64,000 nucleotides of DNA from Mastigias papua (GCA_964019165.1 OZ025281.1:13809544-13873543); one strand, 5' to 3'; positions 43,001 through 54,742 are shown, counted from the stretch's first letter. The notes: generated by a model from the letters alone, not told the origin. Translations and numbers: made by a program.

Positions 43001-46000
43001 CTTCTATACATTCATCTATTCATTCAGCCATTTATTCATCAATTCCCTACACTCTTCCACTTAAATATTCCTACATTTATCCGTTCATTCATTCATACAT
43101 TACCTAGTCTATTTATTCCTTCATACACTCATCCTTTCCATTTGTGTACTAAAGAGAATGGATGCCAATACATAAAAATTTTTGATCTACTATAGTAATT
43201 CAGTCAGCAACTTCGCACTCCTTGAAGCAACTTATGTAAAACAAATGGCCCTACAAGATCCCTGCTCCCATCAGCTTCTCTTCATATTTCATATAATTCT
43301 AAACTATTCTGCATTGCTTGTCATCTGAAACACTTTCTGACCAAGGATCTTTTAAGTCCTTTGTCTAATGCTCTAAGCTCTGGCCATAAGATCAGCGGAT
43401 TAAAACTTGACAATATAGAGGTCAACAGTCTGATCACATCAAGCCAGCCTATAAAAAGATACTGCAATTCCTCAAACTAGCCCCCCTGGGGGCTATACAT
43501 TGTTTCCAGTTTGGAAAAGGGGTTATACACGAGGGATTTCTTGAGGGGGCCTTATAAAATCATGTACATATACTATATACCGTAAGTCCTCGAATTAGCT
43601 CCCAGGGAATTTATCTATTTGTGATACTTTTTGGGTGGGAATTTTTTCAAGGGGGGGGGCTTATTCGAGGGGAGGCTTATAAAATTTCCTGACACATGTT
43701 GCATACAAAGCTCATCACTAAAGCTCCTTTTTGCATTAGTCTCTGTCAAAGTCTTCATTATCTCATGGGGTGTGGGTGATGTGGTTCATTGCTTACGATA
43801 TTCCTCCATGAGATATCTCATGTATCACTTATTGACAAGTTGTCAATAAGTGGGGGGCTCATTATCATTCTGAAGTTCTAACATGGGAGCTTATTCGAAG
43901 GGGGAGCTATTCGATCCCTTGGCAGAGCAGCAGTTTATTTACTTATTTATTTATTATTTTTTTTCTTTAAACAAATATTGTGAATAGGTAATATGTTTAT
44001 TTTGTTTTGAATGCTGAAAGGTATATCGTGTGTAAATATTTATAAATAATAATAAAATAATAATTCGAGGAGTTACGGTGCCCAAGGCCAAACACACAGC
44101 CGAAGGAAACTGAGTCAAACAACTTTACAGCGATCGAAAAAGTTCCCAAAACAGGGACTGCACCACATCTCTATTTCTGCCGGATTGACAATTTCGCTTG
44201 GTGAAGTAGGAGGACCCGCCTTGGTTTGGTTGGTCAGACACAAAAGATAAAAATGTTACCCTCTAGAAAAGCTGAAAGGCATCTTCCAGAAAATAGTTTG
44301 ACTGAATGGTTTGGTGTTCGATCAGGAATCTATGAAAAATCTACAGTGGAATGTCAAATATAAAGGAAATTATACAAATTTCATGGAAACAGTGGGAGCT
44401 AGGTCCCCCAGTACCTAGTGGCACTGTACTTGTAAAATCATGTATTCCTGACCATGTGATGAATTTTAGAACTTAATTTCTACGTTGGCCAACAGATAAG
44501 AAAATTATGAACTGTTCATGGTAGTCTCTTATCTATTGCCTTTATGATGATTATGATGATGACGATTATGATGATGACAATTATGATGATGATGATTATG
44601 ATGATGACGATTATGATGATGACAATTATGATGATGACAATTATGATGATGATGATTATGATGATGACGATTATGATGATGACAATTATGATGATGATGA
44701 TTATGATGATGACGATTATGATGATGACAATTATGATGATGATGATTATGATGATGACGATTATGATGATGACAATTATGATGATGATGATTATGATGAT
44801 GACGATTATGATGATGACAATTATGATGATGACAATTATGATGATGACAATTATGATGATGATGATTATGATGATGACGATTATGATGATGACAATTATG
44901 ATGATGACAATTATGATGATGATGATTATGATGATGACGATTATGATGATGACAATTATGATGATGATGATTATGATGATGACAATTATGATGATGATGA
45001 TTATGATGATGACAATTATGATGATGATGATTATGATGATGACGATTATGATGATGACAATTATGATGATGACAATTATGATGATGATGATTATGATGAT
45101 GACGATTATGATGATGACGATGATCATGATTACGATGATGATTAATATTATGACTATGATGATGATGGCTAGCCCATGGTTGGAGACCTCGTGGTGGTGA
45201 GTGGGGGCACAGAGAGACACTGCCCTTAAGTTGATAGCAATTCATTTTGCAGAGATTCAGAATTGGGGCAGATGTTGACGACCTGTAGCAAACTGTCCAA
45301 CCAAGCTCCTTCAATGAAAGTCCAGCTTGACAGCTTCAGGCTGCAGCCCTGCTAAGTAACTGTTGGGCAACAGAGTGGATTGAGTGTAGCCAATTCAATC
45401 ACCTCTTCTAAACAATCTGCAGGCAATCACTGACCCCAGGATCAGCCAAGGCCCTGTGAGGGGCGCAGGGCATAATGGGAGAAAGAACAGATGAACAATG
45501 ATGATGATGATGATGACAAAAACAAGTCAGCATTTTGGCATAAAGTGAGGCCATTCTACAAACAAACCAACGACAGCTGGAAAAGTTATTTTACACAAGT
45601 CAGCAAATTCATCAATGATGCCCCTTCCCCTCCCCAGAAAAGATCTACAAAAATCCGGCACTGGTCATAAAGTGGACAACTTGTTATACCACAACTAGAA
45701 TATATTCAGAAATCTCCTTGCCAGAACATCAAATGCAGGCATATTTGTGTGGAACAGCAAAAATAAGTTTCCTCCATCCCAATACCATTTCTGGGGAAGT
45801 ATCTGCAGCAAGCTACAAACTATTTCTGGTAAACTAACAACTACATGTAAATGGAAGTAATATGGAGCTGTTCAATAATTACGTCACACTGAAAATGCCA
45901 CTTTTCAACCACTCACCCCCCAGCGTCATGCTCTGAATTAGGAAAATGTGTAGAACTACCATACAGATAGGCCTTTCTCTATAATAACTACCCACCCTAG

Positions 46001-47723
46001 GCATGACGTAATTATTGAACAGCCCCGAAGAAACTACATGATAAAATACAGAGGAGAAGCTATAAAAACATGAAAAGATGTTATGTGAATATCTACTATG
46101 TTAATGAGTTAGTTGGACACTATTCAATATCACATCACCTTCAATAAAATAGTTGTAAACTGAATGAGCTAAGATACAAGTTACAAACAAAAATTTCATA
46201 AATTATTATGTACTCATTTCTTCATTCATTCAATCATTCATTCATTCATTCACTCATTCAGTCATTTGTTCAGTTCCTTTGTCTATTAATCAATCAAATA
46301 GTTCATTTCACATATTGATTGCAGCACTGCTTATTCCATCACTAATTTATTCACTCATTACGCTAAAACTCAAAGCAGACTAACTTGCTAAGTTCAACCC
46401 TCATTGATAACCGCTTGTCACTAACTCCTTTCTAAATTTCATATACTTGTCAGTTGAAATCTGTTTACTGTCAAAAAGCTCTGTAACAGTTAGCCCCAAT
46501 GCACCCCTTACTCCCAACTCCACACATCCACTCCAAGTCAAGTGCAGATCCAAGGGGGGTCAGGGGCTATGGCCCCCAAACGGTAATAGTGCGTATTGCG
46601 AAAATTTGTGTTCAGAGACATGACACTTAAATAAGACAAGAAAGTGAACGAGAAATGAATTGAGCACTCTACACAACATTCCAAAAGTTGTAAAAGGGCG
46701 CGGGTATGAAAAATATCCCCCCCCCAACAACTTTCTTTCCGAAATGGCCCCACCCAATACCAAATGGTCCCGTTCAACTTACAGCATGGCATCAAAAATA
46801 CAACTGTTTATGAACTAAGGAAGTTTAGCGTCAAATGCAAACTTGACACTCCGGTTGGAGTCAAGGTATCCTCGTATCCGCATTCCTTAGCATGGAAATT
46901 TGACTGAACCAGGTTAGTATCTTTTCGCAATTGCTAACAAAGCCATTCACCTGGGCTCATTAAGGAATACCATTCATGCCGAATTAAATTGCGCTCTATT
47001 ACTACTCTGAGGATTTTAATTCAATCGTTTAGCTCTTGCATAAATACGACTTCGTTGAGTACTAACCGTTAACTCCTTTCAGCAAAATGAAATTCTAGTG
47101 CACAGCGTGCGATGATAATGTCTGTAAATTCGATCAATGAGGTCAGAGCCTTTTAGATTCTAATGTATCATTCAGTCTTATAATCCCAAACTGGCTGGAA
47201 AGAGAATAATTTTCCAGTTCTCTCTCCGCTGTTCCCGTGCAACTTATAGAGACCAGAAATCACATTTATAAACTTTCAAGTGGAGAGAAAGCACACGAAA
47301 GTGTAGGTCACATGGCAACGAAAATTCTCCATGCTTCCTCATTCTTCTACAATACCTGTAATGAGTGAGATTTTCATAAATTATTCAAGACTACATTTTA
47401 CTCAAAATACTTCTGACATTCCAACTGCATTGTCGATGTATTGCGTAGTTGATTCCTGAGCCAGTTTCATAATATTAATATTATCTCAACATGCGCTTCT
47501 GACCAATTAGGCCTAGTCGTGTCGAAATTAGTTAGACAAAACGTAGCGAGCTACAAGATATGCATACAGGACGCGAAAACAACTAAAAATAATGTATTTA
47601 ATGAGTTCATTACAACAAAATAGAGCACAAACCTCTTTCCTCAAGTGCAACCAAACAGCGGACAACGTCTGTGATCTGGTTCGTGTCGCCCGACAACCAT
47701 TGTTCATTTACTGTCAATTTCAT
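31091..47723 (-). CDS. Giant disordered nuclear-type protein with AT-hook-like motifs, family unknown
   Basis: Proposed exons on the minus strand: 47723-47633, 42541-41863, 41336-38800, 38078-37867, 37036-32116, 31131-31091, giving about 2,826 aa with all junctions in phase. The first exon encodes MKLTVNEQWLSG..VVRCLVALEER, joined by a one-base carry to AGLNLSDPP. Residues about 55-92 (HAAKKLHDLAISG..LTEEWRRH) look helical or coiled. Two AT-hook-like motifs lie near residues 661 and 685 (KRKRGRSAK, KKKRGRPSK). The 4.9-kb exon is acidic and Ser-rich, with SGHV-type repeats, KEDV repeats, an Asp/Asn run near residue 1690 and a basic C-terminus (RRDRPKRRKSAADSDAMDG). Composition suggests a chromatin or DNA-associated nuclear protein; this is inference. 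The ending is uncertain: without the last splice, the frame stops at 32042 after a hydrophobic 23-residue tail. The alternative start ATG at 42551 has an in-frame TGA upstream. Confidence 0.75.
37540..37758. repeat. 15-bp minisatellite (ATGACAACCATAACT) in an intron
   Basis: About thirteen units of ATGACAACCATAACT and close variants lie between exons 37036 and 37867 of the giant-protein gene. The long open frames here are by-products of a period divisible by three. Confidence 0.9.
41560..41800. repeat. Degenerate (ATTC)n tract
   Basis: Repeated ATTCATTC, CATTCACT and CATTCAGT words in the intron upstream of exon 41336-38800. Irregular, with many substitutions. Confidence 0.75.
42762..42958. 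repeat. (ATTC)n microsatellite
   Basis: About 45 tetranucleotide units, nearly perfect at 42905-42950. Degenerate ATTC words continue to about 43130. A smaller array of the same unit lies at 46205-46265. Confidence 0.95.
43470..43560. mobile_element. Fragment of the CGAATTAGCCCCC MITE
   Basis: CTCAAACTAGCCCCCCTGGG and GAGGGATTTCTTGAGGGGGC resemble the two subterminal regions of the 27277 copy. Much of the interior is missing. Confidence 0.5.
43579..44079. mobile_element. CGAATTAGCCCCC MITE, copy with internal insertion
   Basis: The left terminus CCGTAAGTCCTCGAATTAGC and right terminus (minus strand) CCGTAACTCCTCGAATTATT match the family. Interior blocks AAGCTCATCACTAAAGCTCC and TGAAGTTCTAACATGGGAGC are present. 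An extra AT-rich segment of about 150 bp lies near 43930-44060. Confidence 0.7.
44537..45150. repeat. Large 15-bp GAT-type minisatellite
   Basis: About 40 units of TTATGATGATGACAA with three main variants (GACAA, GACGA, GATGA) in an ordered pattern. All six frames are open or nearly so, giving false His-Asn, Ile-Val and Met-rich proteins. I reject these as genes. Confidence 0.95.
45215..45520 (+). mobile_element. SINE with (GAT)n tail, copy 1
   Basis: Blocks CAGAATTGGGGCAG, TGTAGCAAACTGTCCAACCA, AACAGAGTGGATTGAGTGTA, ATCACTGACCCCAGGATCAG and GTGAGGGGCGCAGGG match, in order, the minus strand of 55545-55815. The 3' tail is ATGATGATGATGATGAC. It has no coding capacity. The head is not one I recognise. 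Confidence 0.75.
45864..46026. mobile_element. 163-bp MITE with TTCAATAATTACGTCA termini
   Basis: The ends GGAGCTGTTCAATAATTACG and, on the minus strand, GGGGCTGTTCAATAATTACG are inverted copies with one visible mismatch in the first 20 bases. The interior is AT-rich with a CACCCCCCAGC/CTACCCACCCTAGG pair. No clear target duplication is visible. Confidence 0.8.
46546..46770. mobile_element. Interspersed repeat family D, copy 1
   Basis: It shares with 56401-56636 the blocks GATCCAARGGGGG, ATGGCCCC, AAACGGT, GAAAATTTGTGTTCAGAGAC, GAAATGAATTGAGCACTC, CCAAAAGTT and AACTTTCTTTCCGAAATG. It has no coding capacity; probably a nonautonomous DNA element. Confidence 0.7.
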
Positions 47724-48603
47724 TTACCTCCATTGTAAAGTACAGCGTTAAGACCGTAAGACAATGGAGATTGGATTGCTGTGTTCAAGAGACAGCGATC
47801 GTATTGTCTGATTGAAAGTATTTTGGTTTCTATGTGTTTATGAATAGAGATTAGTGGGTACGCATATTGATTGAAGGCTAGTACAGCAGATAGGGTTAAG
47901 CGGTATCTGCCATACTAGCCTCTAATAAATGTTAGCCTACCCGAGCGATATCAGTTCTCCAAGCGTCTCCAAGAACTACTAACCCTTAATCCCATCGTGC
48001 ACTTTCTGTTTATAGGGCAGTTTTGTTTGGCCCAGTATTGGCTCTTTCTCATTTTCTACACGTTCTCAGCAAGAATGTTTGTGTGGCACAGACAGTATGA
48101 CTCATCTTGGCATTGACAGACTAACCTTTCTTGTTCAGGCCTCCCTTGGCGGAGATTCTCTAGTCTTACGTGCGGAATAATCATGCTCTACAGTCTGGGA
48201 AAAATCCGTCAAAATATTCAGTTAGAGTGGTAATAGAATGTTTCGGCGTTTTGCAGCGTTTACTTAACTTCAAACCCATACAATTGTCAAATGCATAGCC
48301 ATGTAGGCTTCCAAGCACTCCATGACTCCTCAGTGCACGAGTTCTGTGTTTTACACAACGTAGTCTGGAGTAAAGCCACAGAATAGAGTAAGGCCTGGGC
48401 ACCAGACTTCTCATTTGGCGGGAAATTTTAACATGATTGTCACGTCAGAATTTCTGGCCTTGGTGTTTAGATGCAAATATATAGTTGGAAAGAGTAGCTG
48501 GAGTTTGGAAGACTTTTGAGGAAAATAATTAGAGTTTTCTATTCCATTAAAAAAGTATAAAACTGTGCACGAGAGCGACTTTTCACGGAATAGACTATTG
48601 GAT
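47724..48603. promoter_or_regulatory. Putative bidirectional promoter region
   Basis: About 880 bp separate the start codon of the giant-protein gene (minus strand, 47723) from that of the RAD51-motif gene (plus strand, 48604). No coding frame fills it. A TATAAA word lies at about 48556-48561, close to the plus-strand start. The divergent-promoter reading depends on both first exons being correct. The two transcription starts are unknown. Confidence 0.5.
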
Positions 48604-51600
48604 ATGACTTCAGAGAATTACCCTTACTCAAGTAACGAGAATGCTGATGAAAGTCTCAAACTAGAGGTTGAAAACTTTTTACATGATGCATTGGAAAAAG
48701 TTGCATTTATCATTGAGGCTTATAGAGAAAAGCAAACAAATTCAGGCTGGGAAAGTGATGAGAAAATAACGAGTAAAGTGCAGAAGCAAGTTCGCTTCTC
48801 GTCTCCATTGACAAGTGACGTTTATTCGCAATCAGAAAACGAGCAAACTCAAGATACAATTATACTATGCTTGGGGCAAAATGGTAACGAAGAAAGCTTT
48901 GAATTCGATGATTCTGAGGATGAGGTGAGAAGGAAATTTGTAGAGGAAGGTGATAGTTTTGTGCCCGAAGTCTTCTTTAATCCTATTGGTATTGGAAAGG
49001 GCCTAGAGTCTGAGGATTTATTGGCCTCAGATGTCACATGTCAGGATTTGAGGCAAAATTCTGCACTTGTAACAGACGAAATAGAGACGAAAGTTCCTGC
49101 ATTTAAACATAAAGAAGAAGAAAAGGAAATTATGGAGAATTCCCCTTCTGGAATGGACAATCCAGGAATTGCTACTTGCAGTTCATTGGCTGTTGTACCT
49201 GTATACAAAAATTTTATTACCTGTAAACATGGCCCTTGCACTTTTGATGAAGCAGGGAAAAACAGTGCTGAGTTCTCGGTTGAGGGACGAAATAATCTTG
49301 CTATTGACTGCAAGAGACCAGACAATGCTTGCCAAATCACAGCAAAAGAGATGGATCCGGATAATACGATGGAAAAAAGTGACAAATCTAGTTTACCAAA
49401 AGAAGAATCTAAGAATCAGGTAGAAAAATCAAAGTCGCAAAGCTATGACCATGACCTAGTGATAGAACATAACAAAAATGCTTTTGATTCTACCGGTGTA
49501 TCTGAAGAGAATAGAATGCAATTCAAACATCATCGATTGGAAACAAAGGATAGTGGGATGCATTCCAAAAACTCTGAAGCATACATTGGAAGATTTGGAG
49601 TACACTGTAGGGAAGCTGATGCTCTGTTTGGAATGCAAAGAATGCGATGCGAGGAACAATTGAAAGAGGTTAAACTGCAATGTTTGACACCAGAGAAAGA
49701 AGTTACAGAATCTATGGTACAAACTAAGACATCCAAGATAGAGACTGAAAAATGTGAATCACAGACTGCCGAATCCACAATAAAAGCTATGGAATCTGAG
49801 GATAACTCTCACATTGATGGGGCTTTGAGAAAGAGAAAGATAGAAGAAATGTCCGCTTTGATAACCAATGATAAAGACTCAGGAAATGATGAGGATTGGC
49901 AAGCTGAGGTCATTAAGAAGAAGATTAAACAGAATGATAATTTTGATATTGATGAATTTCAGTCAGAGCTTAGAAAACATGAGCAGCTGGATAGTTGTCA
50001 CAGCATTGAGGATTCTTGCTTGAGATCCATCTCTTCCGTAGAGTTAGAGGTAAGCATAGTTATTTCTCCTAACTATTAAATCCATCAAGGTTGGGCTTTT
50101 GGACAAGGAGAATGAGTTCTTTATTATCAGAGATTGTTTTAGAATTGGGTTTCATGGTGATATTTATGAAGAAAGTCAAAAATATGAATACAGATAATAT
50201 TAGATACAAAAACCTAAAGTTTCGGATTATTTTGCAGGATCAATTGGTTCCAGAAAGTATCCCAGATGATGTCTCAGATGTAGCAAGACAGAGTTCTACA
50301 ACTACATTTGTTATGTCATGTCTTGATCCCCAGCCATACTCTATGAGACTGACTCCAGTTCCTCATTTCATGTCACCAGAGTTCAACGATTTCAAGCCAA
50401 TTGTGCCAAAGTTTGGTGAACTGGTGCATGCTGAGCAAGTATGGGAGAAATACAGTTCACCTGAACGTGCAAGCTCTTCAGACGCTCCATATGACAACAC
50501 ACGAGCTAAAAAAGATGACAATAGCACTTTAGATGGCACAAGTATGGATAAAAACCTTTCAAATAACTATGATATTAATGATGATGATTTTATGTTGATG
50601 GATTCTGTTGCAAATAGTCATTTTACTGTCAAGGCACCGACAGATAAATGTGAGTCTACTGCCATAATATCTATCCTTATTCCAACTGGCAATAACACAA
50701 TAAAAGTATTGATAAGTATTTGTGCGTGCGTGTGTGCGTGTGTGCGTGTGTGCGTGCGTGCGTGCGTGTGAGTGAGTGTGAGTGCATACGTGCGTGTTTA
50801 CTGAAGTAAATGATCTGACCTGCCCTGATGAAGGTAAACTTGAACAAAGTTAATTTTGGAATTCCATCTATTACTTTTAGAAAATTCATTAGCGTTTATT
50901 TATGCACAAAATTGCTGATGGACAAACAGTGGAGAAATTAGAGCAATAGGTTAAAAAGCAAAATGATAAGAAAGAAAGAAATAAATAATAAATATATTAG
51001 AACAAGTGTTACCTGTGGAGTGATCGGCTAATTGACAGATCTATGAATTTATTTACAAATACTTTATATATTTCTAAAATATTTTCCCCTTCTTATAATC
51101 TCCAGGAATCATATGATAATTATCATAAGTTAAGTAGAAGTGACTTCGAATGGAGAATTCACTGTTATATTTTGTTTTCTTTCTGTATTTTAAAAACTTT
51201 AAACTGTGAATTGTAAATTGTCAAAGTTATCTTCTGTCCATATTCTTGTTCAGAATACATTGTAGTAATTGGCCGAATAACGCTTTTGAAACATTGGTTT
51301 TTTATATTTCAGATAGATTTGATGTAAAGAGTCATCCTGATGGAGGACTGCAAGATGAAACTCTTCCAGATGATGTGGAGATGGAAGCAAGAAGAAAAAT
51401 GCCGGATGGTATGACTTGTAATGAACATGACAAAGAAGATCACATGAAATTAAAGATAGCAGTGGTGGATGACATTGCAAATTGCCAAGAAAGGAATTTG
51501 AGAGATCAGGACGAATGTACTCTGCAAAAAACTTTGGATGCTGAATGTCAAGCGAGTGAGAAGGAAAAGAAGGATATTTTGTTTGTCCTAAAAGAACGTG

Positions 51601-54075
51601 ATTGCAAGGAGGTGTTGAATTGTGTTAATGAGGCTGCGCTTGGGGTGAAAACAACAATAAGAGAAGGTGAGGTAGATGCTGGGAACAGGGAAGATGTTTT
51701 GGATATGGCGAAGACAGAAGCCGCAAAAGAAACAATGCAATACTTTCAAGAATTGCAAGAAGATGAGAAGACTAGGGAGCTACAGACATTATGCATAAAA
51801 AGAGACAAAATAGCTTCTGCATATGAGGAAGGGGAACACACAAAGACAGAACGTGGAGTCACAAAAATTCTGTGTGCTAATCTTTCAGAAGATCCAAGTG
51901 AATCAAGACTGCAGGAGATCAGAGATTCTTCAGCAAATATTCAAGGTATGAACGTGGTAGAGATTGATAACCTGTTACAAAAGAATGGGAAAACACTTGA
52001 GAATGGGAAAGAGATTTGTTATGCAAGAGGCAATGAAAAAGATGATAAGCAAAGTGTCAAAAGTGACGAGGATAAAGACGAAGGATCATATGGAGGGTCA
52101 CAAGGATTTGATTTACAAGCTTATTCCAGTAATATCTATATAGCAATGAATAACGAGGTTCAGATGGACGAGCGAAGAGATGCTGGAAAGGCTTCAGATG
52201 ATAAGTTGGGAAATAATGTCGTGCAAATTCTTACAATAAGAGACGATCATATTCGTGATAAAGGTAAGACAGGAGCCATCTGTAGACATTCAAAAATATA
52301 CTTTCTTTTATTATATTATAAATATATTTACTCATATATTAGACATATATTATAAATATATTTATTCATTTATTCATACAAGTGTGAATATACGTTGCAG
52401 GTGGAGAAGCTCTTGAGCAAGACCAAACTGTTGAGATCGCGCCCTCATTTGACTTGAGTGATGTTGAATTTTACAATGCGCCACAATGTGTAGACTCCCC
52501 TGGAAAGGTATTTTCATATTGTATTTGGATTTTTGTGTGTAGATTACAAATCACCCAAGGTTGGCATTAATTTTTACTCTGCAGCTAGGTCATCGAATTT
52601 GCTTCACTGTTCGGGAAGACATTTGACATTTTTCAGCAGATTTGCATTGCCTTTGGACAGAATGCAATCAGTTAAAATTCACTTTGTGGTTAAAATTACT
52701 AAGACTATTGTTCCAAATTATCAATAAATGTTGAACTATACTGTCTCTTGTAATCCTAGGTTGACAAGAATTTAACCCCTATGACCTTGGATAAAAGACA
52801 TGATATAGAAGTGGACAAGGTGTGGCCTAAATTGGCCAGTAACTCAACCGCTTTTTCTTGGTCAATAAAGGACAATGACAGCATATTCAGCGACAAACAA
52901 CAGCAGCGTACAAATGTATCTAATCGAGGTGAGCCTTTTCAAAATTATTACTTGGCAAGATATAGAGCAGGGGTGCCATTAACTCAGAGATTCAGCCCCC
53001 TTGTTAAGAGGAGGGGAGTTTTGAGGAGCTCAGCCCCCATTCCAACGAGCGTGTTTCAATCTATTAAGTTCTTAACATGGTAGAATGAACCAGCTCTATG
53101 CTTATTTGAAAATCTGAGCATGGTAAGATAAAAAGCTCAAAGCACAGTCCCCTTCTATCTTTTAGGACGGACCCCCTGTTATAATGGAATCTAGTTTGCA
53201 GCAGGACTTGTGCGTGTTGTGTGTTCACATAGCGTTAAACAACACTGGAAAAGTTGATACAATATCATATGTGAATCTAGAGCATAGAAAGAGAGGTTTT
53301 CAATATTTTGAAATGCACAATATGGATTTAAAGTCAATTGACATCAGGGACCCATAATTGCTAGCCTTATTAATGTCACTGAAGGGTCATGTTTTGAGCA
53401 ACAACAATTCAAAATAGCCCATCAAGAACGACCCCCGTGGAAGATTAAAATTTTTACCATTCTTATTTCTTATAGATTTATTGAAGTTTTTTAGTTATTA
53501 TTTTTGTAACGGAGATAATATTGTCACACATGAGTAAATGAAAAAAGTGACCAAATGGGACATGTTAGCTTATTCTGTCTCTCTTCATATTTAATAGATC
53601 AAAAATACCTACCTCTTAAAAACTATTAACTTCGTTTCTTGTGGCAGAAAAGGAAGAAATTGATATTTGAGAACTTTGGGTATTTTCGTATCACCTGTCG
53701 TTCGTTATCCGACGCTTCATTCTCTGACAACTATCGTACTATAACAGGTTAACTCATTTTATTGAATTTTTCAGTTTCTTCTAGCAAATGCGAAATTCTC
53801 TTATGCCAACAGACTGTTGTATATAATTTACTGTATATTAATTCATAGGTCACCACGGGCTCTCATCTGCAACAAAATTAGCTGATCAACAGGTTGGATG
53901 CATTGGCCTAACATCATCAAAGCATTCTCCTTCACAGAGCATTTTACGCCTTGGGCTTTCAAAGCGCAGGCCTCTAAAACGACTGCATCCATACTTTGTC
54001 ACTGATAGAAATAAACATGAGAAACAAATTGTTCCTGATTTGGAAAGCAATCATGGGAATTTGGACACAGACTGA
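48604..54075 (+). CDS. RAD51AP1/RAD51AP2-like protein with C-terminal RAD51-interacting motif, 6 exons
   Basis: Exons: 48604-50049, 50238-50649, 51313-52263, 52401-52507, 52760-52928, 53849-54075. All donors are GT and all acceptors AG; phases join to 1,103 aa. The ATG at 48604 follows an in-frame TAG. The bulk is hydrophilic, acidic and probably disordered. Residues 1059-1078 (ILRLGLSKRRPLKRLHPYF) match the RAD51-interacting motif shared by RAD51AP1 and RAD51AP2 (LRxGLS followed by K-LHP). In that family the motif binds RAD51 and supports homologous recombination in the nucleus. The length is close to that of vertebrate RAD51AP2 (roughly 1,150 aa) and far above RAD51AP1, so RAD51AP2-like is preferred. 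Outside the motif I see no family similarity. Here about 25 residues follow the motif, whereas in the vertebrate proteins it sits nearer the end. It is divergent from the giant-protein gene. Confidence 0.8.
50700..50785. repeat. (GTGC/GTGT)n microsatellite
   Basis: GTGCGTGTGTGCGTGC-type repeat just inside intron 2 of the RAD51-motif gene, about 50 bp after the donor. It creates a false continuation of the exon 2 frame. Confidence 0.9.
52929..53848. other. Intron 5 of the RAD51-motif gene
   Basis: Donor GTGAGCC and acceptor ATTCATAG. A repeat at 52965-53065 (TCAGCCCCCTTGTTAAGAGG, TTCCAACGAGCG) resembles 62440-62540. A fragment of the hammerhead-associated repeat lies on the minus strand at about 53697-53735. 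Confidence 0.7.
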
Positions 54076-54364
54076 TTTAATCAAAGATTCTTTGAACAAA
54101 GTATGGTAATGTCCAAAAGATAAAGATCAAAATTATTTTGCAATTATTATGAATATTTTTTATTTATTTGCTTGGAAAGGTTTAAAAATGATGAAATGAG
54201 AACAAGCAAAGTGCTTAACATGTATAAATTAGAAGTGCAGGCTTAACAGTAGCATTTTGAGCCATATTTACTCAACTGTACATAAGTGAAATTTTCATCT
54301 CTGATCGAAAAAGAGGATCATAAATGAAACAAACATATAATGACATTTTTAGAAAGTTAATTAA

Positions 54365-54420
54365 TTAAATTGTTAGTTAGTTAATTAGTTAATTATTTAG
54401 CTAGCTAGTTAGTTAGTTAA

Positions 54421-54478
<58 letters not shown>
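54365..54478. repeat. (TTAG)n microsatellite
   Basis: TTAG units with TTAA and GCTA variants on the left and a perfect run at 54420-54478. Same unit as at 1-80. Confidence 0.95.
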
Positions 54479-54479
<1 letters not shown>

Positions 54480-54742
54480 CACTCTTTCTTTTATAGGGAA
54501 AATTTTATAAGAACATAAACCTCACAATTGATGGGAATTTAACAACAAATTAAGAACAAGCTGAGGCTGAAGCACTGTCGTAAAATTTATTTTTGGACAA
54601 CGATGCATACGCTTTCCAATAACATATTGATATGAAATGCTGTTTCCTTGTTAGCCTGAGGAGAATTGTCGACTTTGTCATGTTTCCTTTTTAATTTTCG
54701 TGAACTAGCTGCCCTTGGCGAAACATATACTCATATATTGTC

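Larger units (their letters stand above)
42542..47632. other. First intron of the giant-protein gene (about 5.1 kb)
   Basis: Donor GTTTGTGC after the first exon and acceptor CATGCCTTTAG before the second. The intron holds (ATTC)n arrays, a large GAT-type minisatellite, a GAT-tailed SINE and several MITEs. I found no further exon in it by eye. The donor is weak, which is the main uncertainty of this model. Confidence 0.55.

Noticed and set aside
44516..45314. Long open frames giving His-Asn-rich, Ile/Val-rich and Met/Ile-rich proteins
   Set aside because: They arise from a 15-bp minisatellite whose period is divisible by three. All frames are open and no splice or start context supports a gene.
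48565..48603. GTG-initiated extension of the RAD51-motif protein
   Set aside because: Non-ATG start; the ATG at 48604 is the first in frame after a TAG.
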